DNA from: an uncultured bacterium
Lineage (GTDB): Bacteria > Cyanobacteriota > Vampirovibrionia > Gastranaerophilales > Gastranaerophilaceae
Length of the DNA: 64,000 nt
Reading direction: 5' to 3'
Assembly (NCBI GenBank): GCA_949292175.1
Contig: CASEYJ010000004.1
Location: forward strand, 178,054 to 242,053
This document shows positions 18,648-27,172 of the stretch, piece after piece; position 1 is the stretch's first letter; each line of letters starts with the position of its first letter. The translations under genes and the position numbers were made by a program. The notes beneath the pieces were generated by a model. It was not told the DNA's origin, did no database searches, and saw nothing but the letters and a program-made list of their open reading frames with translations.

Positions 18648-19406
18648 ATGACAACATTAACTCAAACATTTAAAATTCCGGAAAGTATAAAAAAGGGTTC
18701 AAAATTTTCATTTTGCCCTGGTTGTGACCACGGGGTTGCTGTAAGACTTGTGGCAGAAGTTCTTGATGAACTCGGCTTAAGAGAAAAAACTATTGCAGTA
18801 GCTTCAATTGGCTGCTCAGTTACGTTATATGACTTTTTAGAAGTCGATAGTCTTGAAGCCCCTCACGGGAGAGCTTTAGCTGAAGCAACCGGAATTAAAC
18901 GAGCAAGACCTGACAAATTTGTATTCACATACCAAGGTGATGGAGATTTTGCATCAATTGGTATGGCAGAAAGTATGCACTGCGCATTACGTGGAGAAAA
19001 TGTCACAGCAATATGTATTAACAACACAACTTACGGGATGACAGGAGGACAACTTGGACCAACAACCTTAATCGGTCAGGTTACAACAACATCTCCTACC
19101 GGAAGAAACGTAGAATATTACGGCTATCCGATTAAGATTGCAGAACATATTGCCCTATGCGATGGAACAGCATACTCTGCTAGAGTTTCTCTTGATACTG
19201 TTCCAAATATTAGAAAAGCAAAAGCTGCAATTAAAAAAGCTTTTGAAATTCAACAACAAGGACTTGGTTTTAGCTTTGTAGAAATCCTTGCAACTTGTCC
19301 TACGAACTGGAAAAAATCTCCACAAAAGGCTCATGAAAGAGTTAGAGAAGAAATGATGCCTATATACAAACCGGGAATCTACAAAGATATCACAGCTAAT
19401 AATTAA
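18648..19406 (+). CDS. korB: 2-oxoacid:ferredoxin oxidoreductase, beta (TPP-binding) subunit
   Basis: 252-residue thiamine-pyrophosphate subunit. It begins with FCPGCDHGVAVRL, the usual Cys-x-x-Cys segment. It then has ASIGCSVTLYDFLEVDS, the TPP/Mg motif YQGDGDFASIGMAE, and ICINNTTYGMTGGQLGPTT, the standard second half of the TPP-binding fold. The C-terminus contains CPTNWKKSP as in KorB proteins. Its start codon directly abuts the korA stop codon. Confidence 0.94.
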   Translation: MTTLTQTFKIPESIKKGSKFSFCPGCDHGVAVRLVAEVLDELGLREKTIAVASIGCSVTLYDFLEVDSLEAPHGRALAEATGIKRARPDKFVFTYQGDGDFASIGMAESMHCALRGENVTAICINNTTYGMTGGQLGPTTLIGQVTTTSPTGRNVEYYGYPIKIAEHIALCDGTAYSARVSLDTVPNIRKAKAAIKKAFEIQQQGLGFSFVEILATCPTNWKKSPQKAHERVREEMMPIYKPGIYKDITANN

Positions 19407-19418
19407 GGAATTAAACGT

Positions 19419-19970
19419 ATGGAAAAGAATTTTATAATAGCAGGTTTTGGCGGTCAAGGTGTTCTTTTGGCCGGAGAAGTTTTGGCAAATGCATTTATGC
19501 TTGATGATAAGAATGTTACTTGGTACCCTAGCTACGGAGCTGAAATGAGAGGTGGTACCGTTAACTGCGAGATTGTCATGAATGATTCAGGTGACGTTAG
19601 TTCCGTTAACAAAGCTGAAACTGATTTTATCTTAGCGCTCAATCAGGCATCTTTTGACAGATTTTTACCGAAAGTGAAAAAAGGCGGCTGGATGATTGCC
19701 AATTCAACATTGGTTGAAGAAAAAAAATCCAGAGATGACATCAATTACTTCTTCGTTCCTGTAACAAAACTTGCAGATGAACTTGGAAACAGCAAGATGA
19801 CAAACATCCTATCACTTGGAGTGTTGGCGAAAATCAGTAAACTTACATCACTTGACACACTCGAAAAAGCTTTAGATAACGTATTGCCGGCTCATAGAAA
19901 AAATTTGCTTCCACTTAACTGTAAAGCATTAAAAATAGGCTATGAGTATGATTTATCTGCTGTAAAATAA
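19419..19970 (+). CDS. korC: 2-oxoacid:ferredoxin oxidoreductase, gamma subunit
   Basis: 183-residue gamma subunit that completes the CoA-binding core of the enzyme. It starts FIIAGFGGQGVLLAGEVLA, the family signature, followed by TWYPSYGAEMRGGTVNCE. It begins 12 bases after korB, and the run ends here without an obvious terminator. Together the four genes give the cell ferredoxin-linked oxidation or reductive synthesis of 2-oxoacids, in keeping with an anaerobe. Confidence 0.93.
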   Translation: MEKNFIIAGFGGQGVLLAGEVLANAFMLDDKNVTWYPSYGAEMRGGTVNCEIVMNDSGDVSSVNKAETDFILALNQASFDRFLPKVKKGGWMIANSTLVEEKKSRDDINYFFVPVTKLADELGNSKMTNILSLGVLAKISKLTSLDTLEKALDNVLPAHRKNLLPLNCKALKIGYEYDLSAVK

Positions 19971-20084
19971 TAAAATCACCTAAAAAGTCGATTTAAAAAT
20001 ATAAAGTTAATATTATCCTTATAATACACAAACGGATTATATAAGGTTTAGTAAATACACATATTTTAATGAGGTTTTTTTGAA

Positions 20085-20315
20085 GTGAAAAAAGATCTAA
20101 TCAAATCAATAAAAGAGAAGGAAGCTCACTTAGCGAAGCTTGCGGCTCATGTTGATACAAATTTCATCTGCTCGGAATTATACAACAAAGTCGTTATCGA
20201 AAAGGCAATCCTAAAAAAACAGTTGGATGATATTAATAGAATCAAACTCGCCGAAAAAGTTATTCGTCTTTTCCCAAGGAAAAAGACTCTTATCTGTGAT
20301 TATTTCAATTCATAA
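20085..20315 (+). CDS. small hypothetical protein
   Basis: 76 codons from a GTG start, basic and Lys-rich with a helical look (KKDLIKSIKEKEAHLAKLAA... AILKKQLDDINRIKLAEKVI). No family recognised. A GAGG sits about 11 bases before the GTG and a TATAAT lies at 20020-20025, so expression is plausible. It fills an otherwise empty gap between korC and the convergent rpe, which favours a real gene, but the evidence is thin. Confidence 0.5.
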   Translation: MKKDLIKSIKEKEAHLAKLAAHVDTNFICSELYNKVVIEKAILKKQLDDINRIKLAEKVIRLFPRKKTLICDYFNS

Positions 20316-20340
20316 TCAGACTTCAAAGTTTATGCAAAAA

Positions 20341-20988
20341 TTATTGTCTCTTTAGTGATGCAACAGCCTCTTTTATGTCAGGTGACCTGTAAATATAACT
20401 GCCTGCAACAAGAGAATTTGCACCATAATCACGACAAATTTTTCCGGTCTCAGCGTTAATACCGCCATCAACTTGAACAATAATATCCTTATTCATCGCT
20501 CTTATTGTTTTAATTTTTTCTGCGCAATCCGGCATAAACTTTTGACCGCCAAAACCCGGTTCAACAGTCATCACCAACAACATATCAAGTTGTGAGAGAT
20601 AATTTAAAATCTCTTTCACATCAGTTTTAGGCTTTATAGACATTCCGGCTTTCACACCATAAGACTTTATCTTATCGATTAAAGCAAAAACATTTTCCTT
20701 TTCTACTGCCTCATAATGGAATGTCAAAATATCTGCACCAGCTTTCACAAAAGGTTCAATATATTTCTCAGGTTCACTAATCATTAAATGAACATCCAAA
20801 GGAATTGTTGCGACTTTCTTAATCGATGCAACAACAGGAACACCAATAGTAATATTAGGAACAAAATGTCCATCCATTACATCAACATGAAGCCAATCTG
20901 CACCAGCATCCTCAACACATTTTATATCCCGTTCCAAATTAGCAAAATCCGCAGATAATATCGAAGGCGAAATTATAACATCACTCAT
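20341..20988 (-). CDS. rpe: ribulose-phosphate 3-epimerase
   Basis: TIM-barrel enzyme of the pentose phosphate pathway that interconverts ribulose 5-phosphate and xylulose 5-phosphate; 215 residues. It starts IISPSILSADFANLERDI. The metal ligands sit in WLHVDVMDGHFVPNITIG, HLMISEP and MTVEPGFGGQKF, with VDGGINAETG near the end. ATG 20988 is chosen over the in-frame TTG five codons upstream: GGAG lies nine bases before it, and it overlaps the rnc stop by 8 bases. Last gene of the pyrH-frr-cdsA-rnc-rpe run. Confidence 0.97.
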   Translation of the reverse strand: MSDVIISPSILSADFANLERDIKCVEDAGADWLHVDVMDGHFVPNITIGVPVVASIKKVATIPLDVHLMISEPEKYIEPFVKAGADILTFHYEAVEKENVFALIDKIKSYGVKAGMSIKPKTDVKEILNYLSQLDMLLVMTVEPGFGGQKFMPDCAEKIKTIRAMNKDIIVQVDGGINAETGKICRDYGANSLVAGSYIYRSPDIKEAVASLKRQ

Positions 20989-21688
20989 CTTTAATAACTC
21001 CAAGCTTCACGCAAGCTTTATAAGCAGCTTTTTGTTCCGCATCCTTTTTAGTTTTACCCTCACCAGAGGCAATAACCTCCCCACCATAAGAAACCTCAAC
21101 TTCAAAAGTTCTATTATGCGCAGGTCCTTTCGTGGAAATTAAATTATAAGTCGGAGCTTCTTTGGTCAACCCTTGAGTGTACTCTTGCAATATGGCCTTT
21201 GCATTAAACTTCGCAAAATTATCATTTACATCTTCAATATAAGGAAGCAACACTCTATTCAAAAACTCCATCACCTCAGAAAACTTCCCATCCAGATAAT
21301 AAGCTCCCAATATCGCCTCAAAAGCACAAGCTTCAACGGATTCCAACTTAGTTACTCCCTGTTTTGTATCGTGCTTACCTGCGATTATATAATTTTCAAG
21401 CCCTAATTCCTCAACAACCTTCGCCAACGTACTGTCAGACACAACAATTGACCGAATTTTAGACATCTCACCTTCAGCGTAATCAGGGTACTTGTTATAC
21501 AAAATATTTGAAGCCGCCAACTTCAAAACCGCATCACCAAGGAACTCCAAGCGTTCATAACATTCATTATATGGTAACTCTTTTTCCTTAGTATATGATG
21601 TGTGAGTTAAAGCATACTGATAATATTCCGGAGTTTTAATTTTGATATCAAAGATTTCTTCAACTTTAAAAACATCCGTTCTATACAT
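20981..21688 (-). CDS. rnc: ribonuclease III
   Basis: 235-residue double-strand-specific RNase that processes rRNA precursors and structured RNAs. The catalytic signature CYERLEFLGDAVLKLAAS holds the metal-binding Glu and Asp. The second acidic cluster is ESVEACAFEAILGAYYLDG. A C-terminal dsRNA-binding domain ends GEGKTKKDAEQKAAYKAC. It overlaps cdsA by one base (TAATG) and rpe by eight, so it is coupled at both ends. Confidence 0.97.
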   Translation of the reverse strand: MYRTDVFKVEEIFDIKIKTPEYYQYALTHTSYTKEKELPYNECYERLEFLGDAVLKLAASNILYNKYPDYAEGEMSKIRSIVVSDSTLAKVVEELGLENYIIAGKHDTKQGVTKLESVEACAFEAILGAYYLDGKFSEVMEFLNRVLLPYIEDVNDNFAKFNAKAILQEYTQGLTKEAPTYNLISTKGPAHNRTFEVEVSYGGEVIASGEGKTKKDAEQKAAYKACVKLGVIKDE

Positions 21689-22563
21689 TAAAACAAGCCT
21701 CTAAAATAACGAATTAAATCAGTCAACAAATTATTAGAAAAAACAAAGTAATAACAGAAATAATACATCATAGGGATAGTGAAAATAAAACTATCTGCCC
21801 TATCCAAAAAACCACCGTGTCCAGGCAACGAATGTCCTGAATCTTTAACACCGGCATCACGCTTAATTAATGACTCGGACAAATCACCAATTTGAGCAAA
21901 TACTGTACAAATTAGACCAGCAAGCACTGCTAAATACCATTCCAATTGGAAAAAGTATCCTACAACAACAGCACCAACCACTGCAAAAAACGCACCACCC
22001 AAAGAGCCTTCAATTGTTTTATTAGGACTAATCACAGGAGCCAACTTATGTTTACCGAATTTGGTTCCAATATAATAACATCCGATATCCGTAAGAAGAA
22101 TAGCGGTGAACATAAGGATAACAAACCCTAAACCGCTATCAAATCTTTCACAATGCAGATTTCTCAAAAAGATTAAATGTAGTGGGAACCAGCCGCAATA
22201 TACAATACCCAAAAGGGTAGTCGCAACATTTGCAATATAGGGCTGACGTCCACAAAACAAAACCCACATAAATGACCCAATAGCGCAAAAAGACAATACA
22301 AGGGCTACCAAATCAAAACGCTGAACTGATGCAACCCAAGCTAAAAGCAGCTCAGACAACATCATAACCTTGATACTCGGATAAAATCCTTTATGCTCCA
22401 ATATCTTCACATATTCCTTTGTCGCAAGAAATATGATTGTCAATATCATCACAAGCATAGCAACTTTACCGTAAAGTATACAGGATAGAACAATAGTTCC
22501 CATAATCAAACCTGTAAGCATTCTTGTCGCGTTTTTATTTAAGCCCTTTGTCTCTTCTGCCAT
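21688..22563 (-). CDS. cdsA: phosphatidate cytidylyltransferase
   Basis: CDP-diacylglycerol synthase, the entry enzyme for membrane phospholipids, with many membrane spans (about seven or eight hydrophobic stretches in 291 residues). The C-terminal signature is clear: GKHKLAPVISPNKTIEGSLG, then GDLSESLIKRDAGVKDSGH, then LPGHGGFLDRADS. It overlaps rnc and frr by one base each. In many bacteria uppS sits between frr and cdsA; here it is missing. Confidence 0.96.
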   Translation of the reverse strand: MAEETKGLNKNATRMLTGLIMGTIVLSCILYGKVAMLVMILTIIFLATKEYVKILEHKGFYPSIKVMMLSELLLAWVASVQRFDLVALVLSFCAIGSFMWVLFCGRQPYIANVATTLLGIVYCGWFPLHLIFLRNLHCERFDSGLGFVILMFTAILLTDIGCYYIGTKFGKHKLAPVISPNKTIEGSLGGAFFAVVGAVVVGYFFQLEWYLAVLAGLICTVFAQIGDLSESLIKRDAGVKDSGHSLPGHGGFLDRADSFIFTIPMMYYFCYYFVFSNNLLTDLIRYFRGLF

Positions 22564-23144
22564 TATACAGTCATAACCTCTTTTTCTTTTTCTGCAACCA
22601 AACTGTCGATAATACCTGTGTATTTATCAGTTTGCTTTTGAATTTGATCTTGGTTATCTTTTACCAAATCTTCAGGAAGTTTATGTTCTTTTTCGATTTT
22701 CTTCAAATCATCGGTCATATCACGACGAACGTTTCTAATCGCAACTTTAGCTTCCTCACCGATTTTCTTAACTTCTTTAGCTAATTCTCTTCTTCTTTCC
22801 TCAGTCAAAGGTGGGAAAGCTAGACGAATACAAATACCATCACTATTTGGAGTGATACCGATTTCAGCTTTGATAATAGCTTTTTCAATTTCTTTCAAAA
22901 TTGATTTATCGTAAGGCGTAATAACAAGAGTTGTACCTTCTTGAACACTAACCTGAGCCATTTGTCTCAATGGAGTAGGAGCTCCGTAGTATTCAACTAT
23001 AACCTTATCCAAAATCATTGGATTAGCACGGCCTGAACGGATTGACCCAAATTCACGCTTAAGCTGGTTGATAGCTTTTTCCATTTTTTCTTCGCCAAAC
23101 AAGAATAATTCTTCTAAAGCTTCACTTGAGAGTTCTTCAGACAT
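22563..23144 (-). CDS. frr: ribosome recycling factor
   Basis: 193-residue RRF that, with EF-G, splits post-termination ribosomes. Conserved segments: INQLKREFGSIRSGRANPM, VEYYGAPTPLRQMAQVSV, and RLAFPPLTEERRRELAK, followed by the long helical hairpin arm. An N-terminal extension of about 8-10 residues precedes the usual start; ATG 23144 is preferred because an AAAGAGG Shine-Dalgarno precedes it. It overlaps cdsA by one base. Confidence 0.97.
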   Translation of the reverse strand: MSEELSSEALEELFLFGEEKMEKAINQLKREFGSIRSGRANPMILDKVIVEYYGAPTPLRQMAQVSVQEGTTLVITPYDKSILKEIEKAIIKAEIGITPNSDGICIRLAFPPLTEERRRELAKEVKKIGEEAKVAIRNVRRDMTDDLKKIEKEHKLPEDLVKDNQDQIQKQTDKYTGIIDSLVAEKEKEVMTV

Positions 23145-23165
23145 TTTAACCTCTTTCTTTATAAA

Positions 23166-23888
23166 TTAACTGATATAAGTCCCGATTTCTTCAGAGTGCA
23201 AAATTCTTACAATTCCGTCATCTGCATCAAAATCAAATACCAAAATAGGAATATTATTTTGCTTACACAATGCGCAAGCTGAAGTATCCATAACCTTCAA
23301 ACCATTTTTGATAATGTCATCGTAAGAAATTTTGTCTAATTTTTTAGCATTAGGATTCAATTTAGGGTCATCAGTATAAACCCCATCGACTCCGTTTTTA
23401 GCCATAAGCATAGCTTCTGCATTAATTTCAGATGCTCTCAAAGCTGCAGCAGTATCAGTAGTAAAGAAAGGATTACCTGTACCTGCAGCAAAAATAACAA
23501 CACGACCCTTTTCAAGGTGTCTAATTGCACGGTGGCGGATATATGGTTCCGCAACTTGATTAATAGCTAACGCACTTTGAACACGGCAGCTAACACCAAT
23601 CTGATTAAAAGCACTTTGCAAAGCAATTGCGTTCATAACTGTCGCGAGCATTCCGACATAATCACCACTTGCTTGATCCATTCCAAGCTTAGCACTATTT
23701 TTCATACCACGGAAAATATTGCCTCCGCCGACAACAACCGCAACCTGCGCACCCAAATCGACAGCTTTTTTAATTTCATTAGCTATCTTTTGAACCGGTT
23801 TCTGATCAATACCGAACTGTTGTTCTCCTAAAAGCGCTTCTCCGCTGATTTTAATCAAAACTCTTTTGTATTTTAAATTATTTTCCAT
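23166..23888 (-). CDS. pyrH: UMP kinase
   Basis: 240-residue amino-acid-kinase-fold enzyme making UDP from UMP. Motifs: KRVLIKISGEALLG, VAVVVGGGNIFRG, DYVGMLATVMNAIALQ, FAAGTGNPFFTTDTAAALRA and ADGVYTDDP-like NGVDGVYTDDPKLNPNA. First gene of the run with frr, 21 bases before it. An AAAGAGGGA Shine-Dalgarno precedes the start. Confidence 0.97.
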   Translation of the reverse strand: MENNLKYKRVLIKISGEALLGEQQFGIDQKPVQKIANEIKKAVDLGAQVAVVVGGGNIFRGMKNSAKLGMDQASGDYVGMLATVMNAIALQSAFNQIGVSCRVQSALAINQVAEPYIRHRAIRHLEKGRVVIFAAGTGNPFFTTDTAAALRASEINAEAMLMAKNGVDGVYTDDPKLNPNAKKLDKISYDDIIKNGLKVMDTSACALCKQNNIPILVFDFDADDGIVRILHSEEIGTYIS

Positions 23889-23976
23889 TAGATGTCCCTC
23901 TTTTCCTAATGATATATTAAACCAGCTCTAAAGTAAAGAGGCAAGCGATAATCAAGACATAAGTTTCCCTACATAT

Positions 23977-24696
23977 TTAATATGCTTTACCCACCAAAGT
24001 CGTGTGTGTATCCAGTTCAAGTTTATCATCAAGCTTCTCTAGCTGAAATTTTTCCCCATAGCGCTTTTCCAAAGCAAGTTCTATCATATAATCTGCAAAA
24101 TGAGGGTTCTTAGGCAAAAATGAACCGTGCAAATATGTGCCAAATACATTTTTATATCTACCACCTTCGGTTTTATCTTTTCCGTTATTTCCATTTCCTA
24201 CACTTACAGTTGCAAGAGGTTTTGTATCTCCTTGCAAATACGTAAGTCCGCTATGATTTTCAAACCCTACAAGTGTTTCCGGAGAAAGGAAATCTGTCTT
24301 TGCCGTAACATTACCTATAAATCTTTTGTCGCCGGCAATTGTATAAGCATCCATAAGGCTTATACCTTTGAGCTTTTCTTTGTCGTGCGGTTGGTAGTAA
24401 TGCCCAAAAAGCTGATACCCACCGCAAATTCCCAAAAATACAGCGTTTCGATCACGCTCTTCTGTTAGAAATTCTTTTTGGCGGTAAAGTTCATCCGCAA
24501 CTTCTTCTTGTTGTTTATCCTGTCCTCCGCCGATAAAATATATATCGTGTTCTTTAATTTTATCGCCGATATTAATTTCTTCAAATTCAATTTCAATTCC
24601 ACGCCACTCACAGCGTTTTTTCAGAGTAATAATGTTTCCTATATCCCCATACAAATTTAAAAGTTTTGGGTACAAATGCGCAATTGATATTTTCAA
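23977..24696 (-). CDS. gatD: lipid II isoglutaminyl synthase, glutaminase subunit
   Basis: Class I glutamine amidotransferase of the CobB/CobQ type matching GatD, which supplies ammonia to MurT for amidation of the peptidoglycan D-Glu. The catalytic Cys is in FLGICGGYQLFGHY; the His is in VFGTYLHGSFLPKNP. Homologues begin MKLTICHLYP, and here KISIAHLYPKLLNLYGD follows a TTG at 24696 with GGGAGAG ten bases upstream. The in-frame ATG at 24711 lies at the predicted transcription start and would leave no ribosome site. I prefer TTG. No murT is adjacent in the window. Confidence 0.88.
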   Translation of the reverse strand: MKISIAHLYPKLLNLYGDIGNIITLKKRCEWRGIEIEFEEINIGDKIKEHDIYFIGGGQDKQQEEVADELYRQKEFLTEERDRNAVFLGICGGYQLFGHYYQPHDKEKLKGISLMDAYTIAGDKRFIGNVTAKTDFLSPETLVGFENHSGLTYLQGDTKPLATVSVGNGNNGKDKTEGGRYKNVFGTYLHGSFLPKNPHFADYMIELALEKRYGEKFQLEKLDDKLELDTHTTLVGKAY

Positions 24697-24718
24697 GTTT
24701 TTCTCTCCCATAGTTGCG

Positions 24719-24727
24719 ATTATAGCA
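24719..24727 (-). promoter_or_regulatory. extended -10 promoter of gatD
   Basis: On the minus strand TGC is followed by TATAAT (24724 to 24719). Transcription would start near 24711, putting GGGAGAG at the very 5' end of the mRNA. It is back to back with the tatD promoter. Confidence 0.6.
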
Positions 24728-24741
24728 CAAATTCTTTTGCG

Positions 24742-24750
24742 TGGTATAAT
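24742..24750 (+). promoter_or_regulatory. extended -10 promoter of tatD
   Basis: TGG followed by TATAAT at 24745-24750, with tatD starting 20 bases later after GAAAGAAGG. The two divergent -10 boxes are only about 20 bases apart, so the two genes may compete for polymerase. Confidence 0.6.
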
Positions 24751-24770
24751 TTATTTGAAAGAAGGTTATA

Positions 24771-25532
24771 ATGCTTATTGATACTCATACTCATATTGAT
24801 ATGATTGAAGGAATTTCGATTGACGAAGTTCTTGAAAATGCAAGACAAAACGGAGTTGAAAAACTTATTGTCCCTTGCGCATACCCAAAAGACGTGGATA
24901 AGATTTATGAACTCTCTCTAAAGTATGAGAACGTATATGGGATGTTGGGAGTTCATCCTTCTGAAGTCAAAGATTGGGATGACAGTTTGATTGATAAGAT
25001 TAAAGAGTATTCAAAGAGTAATAAAATTGTAGCAATTGGTGAAATAGGACTTGATTACTACTGGGACAAAAGTTTCAATGACCTTCAAAAAGAAGTATTT
25101 ATAAAGCAAATTAAACTTGCGAATGAATTAAATCTTCCAATCTCTATCCACGACAGAGAGGCACACAAAGATACTTTTGATATTTTAAAAGAATACAATA
25201 AAAATTCCACAATAGTTATGCACTGTTTTTCAGGTAGTGTTGAATTTGCCAGAGAATGCATAAAAGAGGGATGGTATATTGCACTTGGCGGAGTTGTTAC
25301 CTTCAAAAACGCAATCAAAACAAAAGATGTCGCCAAAGATATTCCACTCGATAAATTATTACTGGAAACAGATGCCCCATACCTTACACCGGTTCCTTAT
25401 AGAGGGAAAGAAAATCAACCTGCATATGTGAAATTCGTTGCAGAAGAAATCGCAAAACTTCGTGGAATTTCAACCGAAGAAGTTGAGAAAAATTCATCAG
25501 AAAATGCAATTAAAGTGTTTCACCTTCTGTAA
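24771..25532 (+). CDS. TatD-family metal-dependent hydrolase
   Basis: 253-residue TIM-barrel DNase of the TatD/YcfH family. Metal ligands are in IDTHTHIDM at the start, GEIGLDYYW, SIHDREAHKD, VMHCFSGSVEFA and LLLETDAPYLTPVPYRGKEN, all in the standard order. Members act as 3'-5' exonucleases or D-aminoacyl-tRNA-linked hydrolases; the exact role is unproven. The last 23 bases overlap the convergent membrane-protein gene. Confidence 0.94.
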   Translation: MLIDTHTHIDMIEGISIDEVLENARQNGVEKLIVPCAYPKDVDKIYELSLKYENVYGMLGVHPSEVKDWDDSLIDKIKEYSKSNKIVAIGEIGLDYYWDKSFNDLQKEVFIKQIKLANELNLPISIHDREAHKDTFDILKEYNKNSTIVMHCFSGSVEFARECIKEGWYIALGGVVTFKNAIKTKDVAKDIPLDKLLLETDAPYLTPVPYRGKENQPAYVKFVAEEIAKLRGISTEEVEKNSSENAIKVFHLL

Positions 25533-26145
25533 TTTGAAATTCTTTTTTGAAAGCATAAAGATAAATTATACCTGTTAATGCAACATAGAAAAGTAACTCA
25601 GTTACTTCTTCAAACACAAGATCGTGTACAGCTTCTTCAGCATAAGTACCAAGAGCCATACCGATAAGCATTAACACTATATTCCACACAGGAAGTTTAA
25701 TTTTCTTAAGTAAATCCCAAAGATTTATAAATAATTTATTTTTTAAGAAGTAAAAAGCCACCCAAGCCATATATAAGCCGTAAATCGGGTGTGCTAACCA
25801 ACCATATTTAATATCTTTCCAACGGTAAAACTCATTAACTTCTCCCGGTACAGGAAAGAAAATTGTTCTTCCGCAGTTTACTTCTCTAATAGCTAGAATA
25901 CCAATTACTAAAGCTACAAAGTTAAAGAACTTTTTGTTAATTTTTGCCTTGATTGCAAACACAAATGCGATAAGTAATGTCATCATTTGTAAGTTTTCAA
26001 GAAGCCCATTTTCATATCCGTATTTTTCCGGCATAAAAACAATACAAGGGATAATTGCCAACGCAACAAGTATTGCAACCCAAGTACATCCGTAAACTTT
26101 AAAGTTAAGGTGTTCCTTAACAAAATCTTTAATCTTTGCTAACAT
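25510..26145 (-). CDS. multi-pass membrane protein of unknown function
   Basis: 211 residues, about six hydrophobic segments: WVAILVALAIIPCIVF, MMTLLIAFVFAI, FVALVIGILAI, YMAWVAFYFL, NIVLMLIGMALGTYA and LLFYVALTGIIYLYAF. Charged residues inside or near the membrane (REVNCGR; EEAVHDLVFEEVTE) suggest an enzyme or transporter rather than a structural protein. The EEAVHD stretch next to a span could be a metal site. I do not recognise the family. AAGGA precedes the start. It overlaps tatD tail-to-tail by 23 bases. Confidence 0.8.
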   Translation of the reverse strand: MLAKIKDFVKEHLNFKVYGCTWVAILVALAIIPCIVFMPEKYGYENGLLENLQMMTLLIAFVFAIKAKINKKFFNFVALVIGILAIREVNCGRTIFFPVPGEVNEFYRWKDIKYGWLAHPIYGLYMAWVAFYFLKNKLFINLWDLLKKIKLPVWNIVLMLIGMALGTYAEEAVHDLVFEEVTELLFYVALTGIIYLYAFKKEFQITEGETL

Positions 26146-26240
26146 AATCTTAATTCCTTTGTGATTAAAGTTTAGGACAAAATAAAAATTTTAGCAAACA
26201 AAATTTTTGTATTAATATATATTGGCAGGAGGATATTTGT

Positions 26241-27158
26241 ATGAAAATCGCAGAAAATATGATTGCATTGGTTGGTAACACCCCGCTTGTGAAAATTAAC
26301 AAACTTAACAATGGTCTGTCAACTATTGCCGCGAAATTGGAATGTAAAAATCCTGCAGGTTCAGTAAAAGACAGACCTGCTTTATATATGATAGAAAAAG
26401 CTGAAAAAGAAGGATTGATTAATAAAGATACAGTCATTATAGAACCAACCAGCGGTAATACCGGAATTGGACTTGCATTTGTATGTGCGATAAAAGGATA
26501 CAAGATGATTCTCACAATGCCTGATACAATGAGCAAGGAGAGAAGAATGCTTCTTAAAGCATACGGTGCAGATCTTGTCCTGACAGAAGGTTCAAAAGGA
26601 ATGCAAGGAGCAGTTGATAAAGCAGAAGAATTGCACAAAGAGATTCCAAACTCATTTATTCCTCAACAATTTTCAAACCCTGCAAATCCTGAAAGTCATG
26701 TTATAACAACCGCTGAAGAAATTTGGCAAGATACCGATGGAAAAGTTGATATTGTTGTCGCAGGAGTAGGAACCGGAGGAACCATATGCGGAATTGCAAA
26801 AGGATTAAAAGCTAAAAATCCAAACATAAAAGCAATTGCAGTAGAACCGTATTCTTCACAAGTCCTTGTCGGGAAATGTGCAGGAGGACATAAAATTCAA
26901 GGTATTGGGGCAAACTTTGTGCCAAAGAATTTCGATTGTTCTGTAATTGATGAAATTATTCCTGTCAAAGACGAAGATGCATATACAGTTGCAAGAAAAC
27001 TTGCAACCGAAGAGGGTATGCTATCCGGAATTTCTTGCGGAGCAAATGTTTGGGCGGCAATTGAGCTTTCAAAACGTCCTGAAAATAAAGGAAAATTGAT
27101 TGTTGTAATTCTTCCCGATTTTGGAGAAAGATATTTGTCCAGCGGATTATTTGACTAG
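26241..27158 (+). CDS. cysK: cysteine synthase
   Basis: PLP-dependent O-acetylserine sulfhydrylase, 305 residues, making cysteine from O-acetylserine and sulfide. The PLP lysine is in [16 protein letters not shown]. The substrate loop is [13 protein letters not shown]. The phosphate-binding glycine loop is [15 protein letters not shown], and [11 protein letters not shown] is near the C-terminus. An AGGAGG Shine-Dalgarno sits eight bases before ATG. bioF follows after 14 bases and is probably on the same transcript. Confidence 0.95.
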   Translation: MKIAENMIALVGNTPLVKINKLNNGLSTIAAKLECKNPAGSVKDRPALYMIEKAEKEGLINKDTVIIEPTSGNTGIGLAFVCAIKGYKMILTMPDTMSKERRMLLKAYGADLVLTEGSKGMQGAVDKAEELHKEIPNSFIPQQFSNPANPESHVITTAEEIWQDTDGKVDIVVAGVGTGGTICGIAKGLKAKNPNIKAIAVEPYSSQVLVGKCAGGHKIQGIGANFVPKNFDCSVIDEIIPVKDEDAYTVARKLATEEGMLSGISCGANVWAAIELSKRPENKGKLIVVILPDFGERYLSSGLFD

Positions 27159-27172
27159 TTTGGAGATTAATT

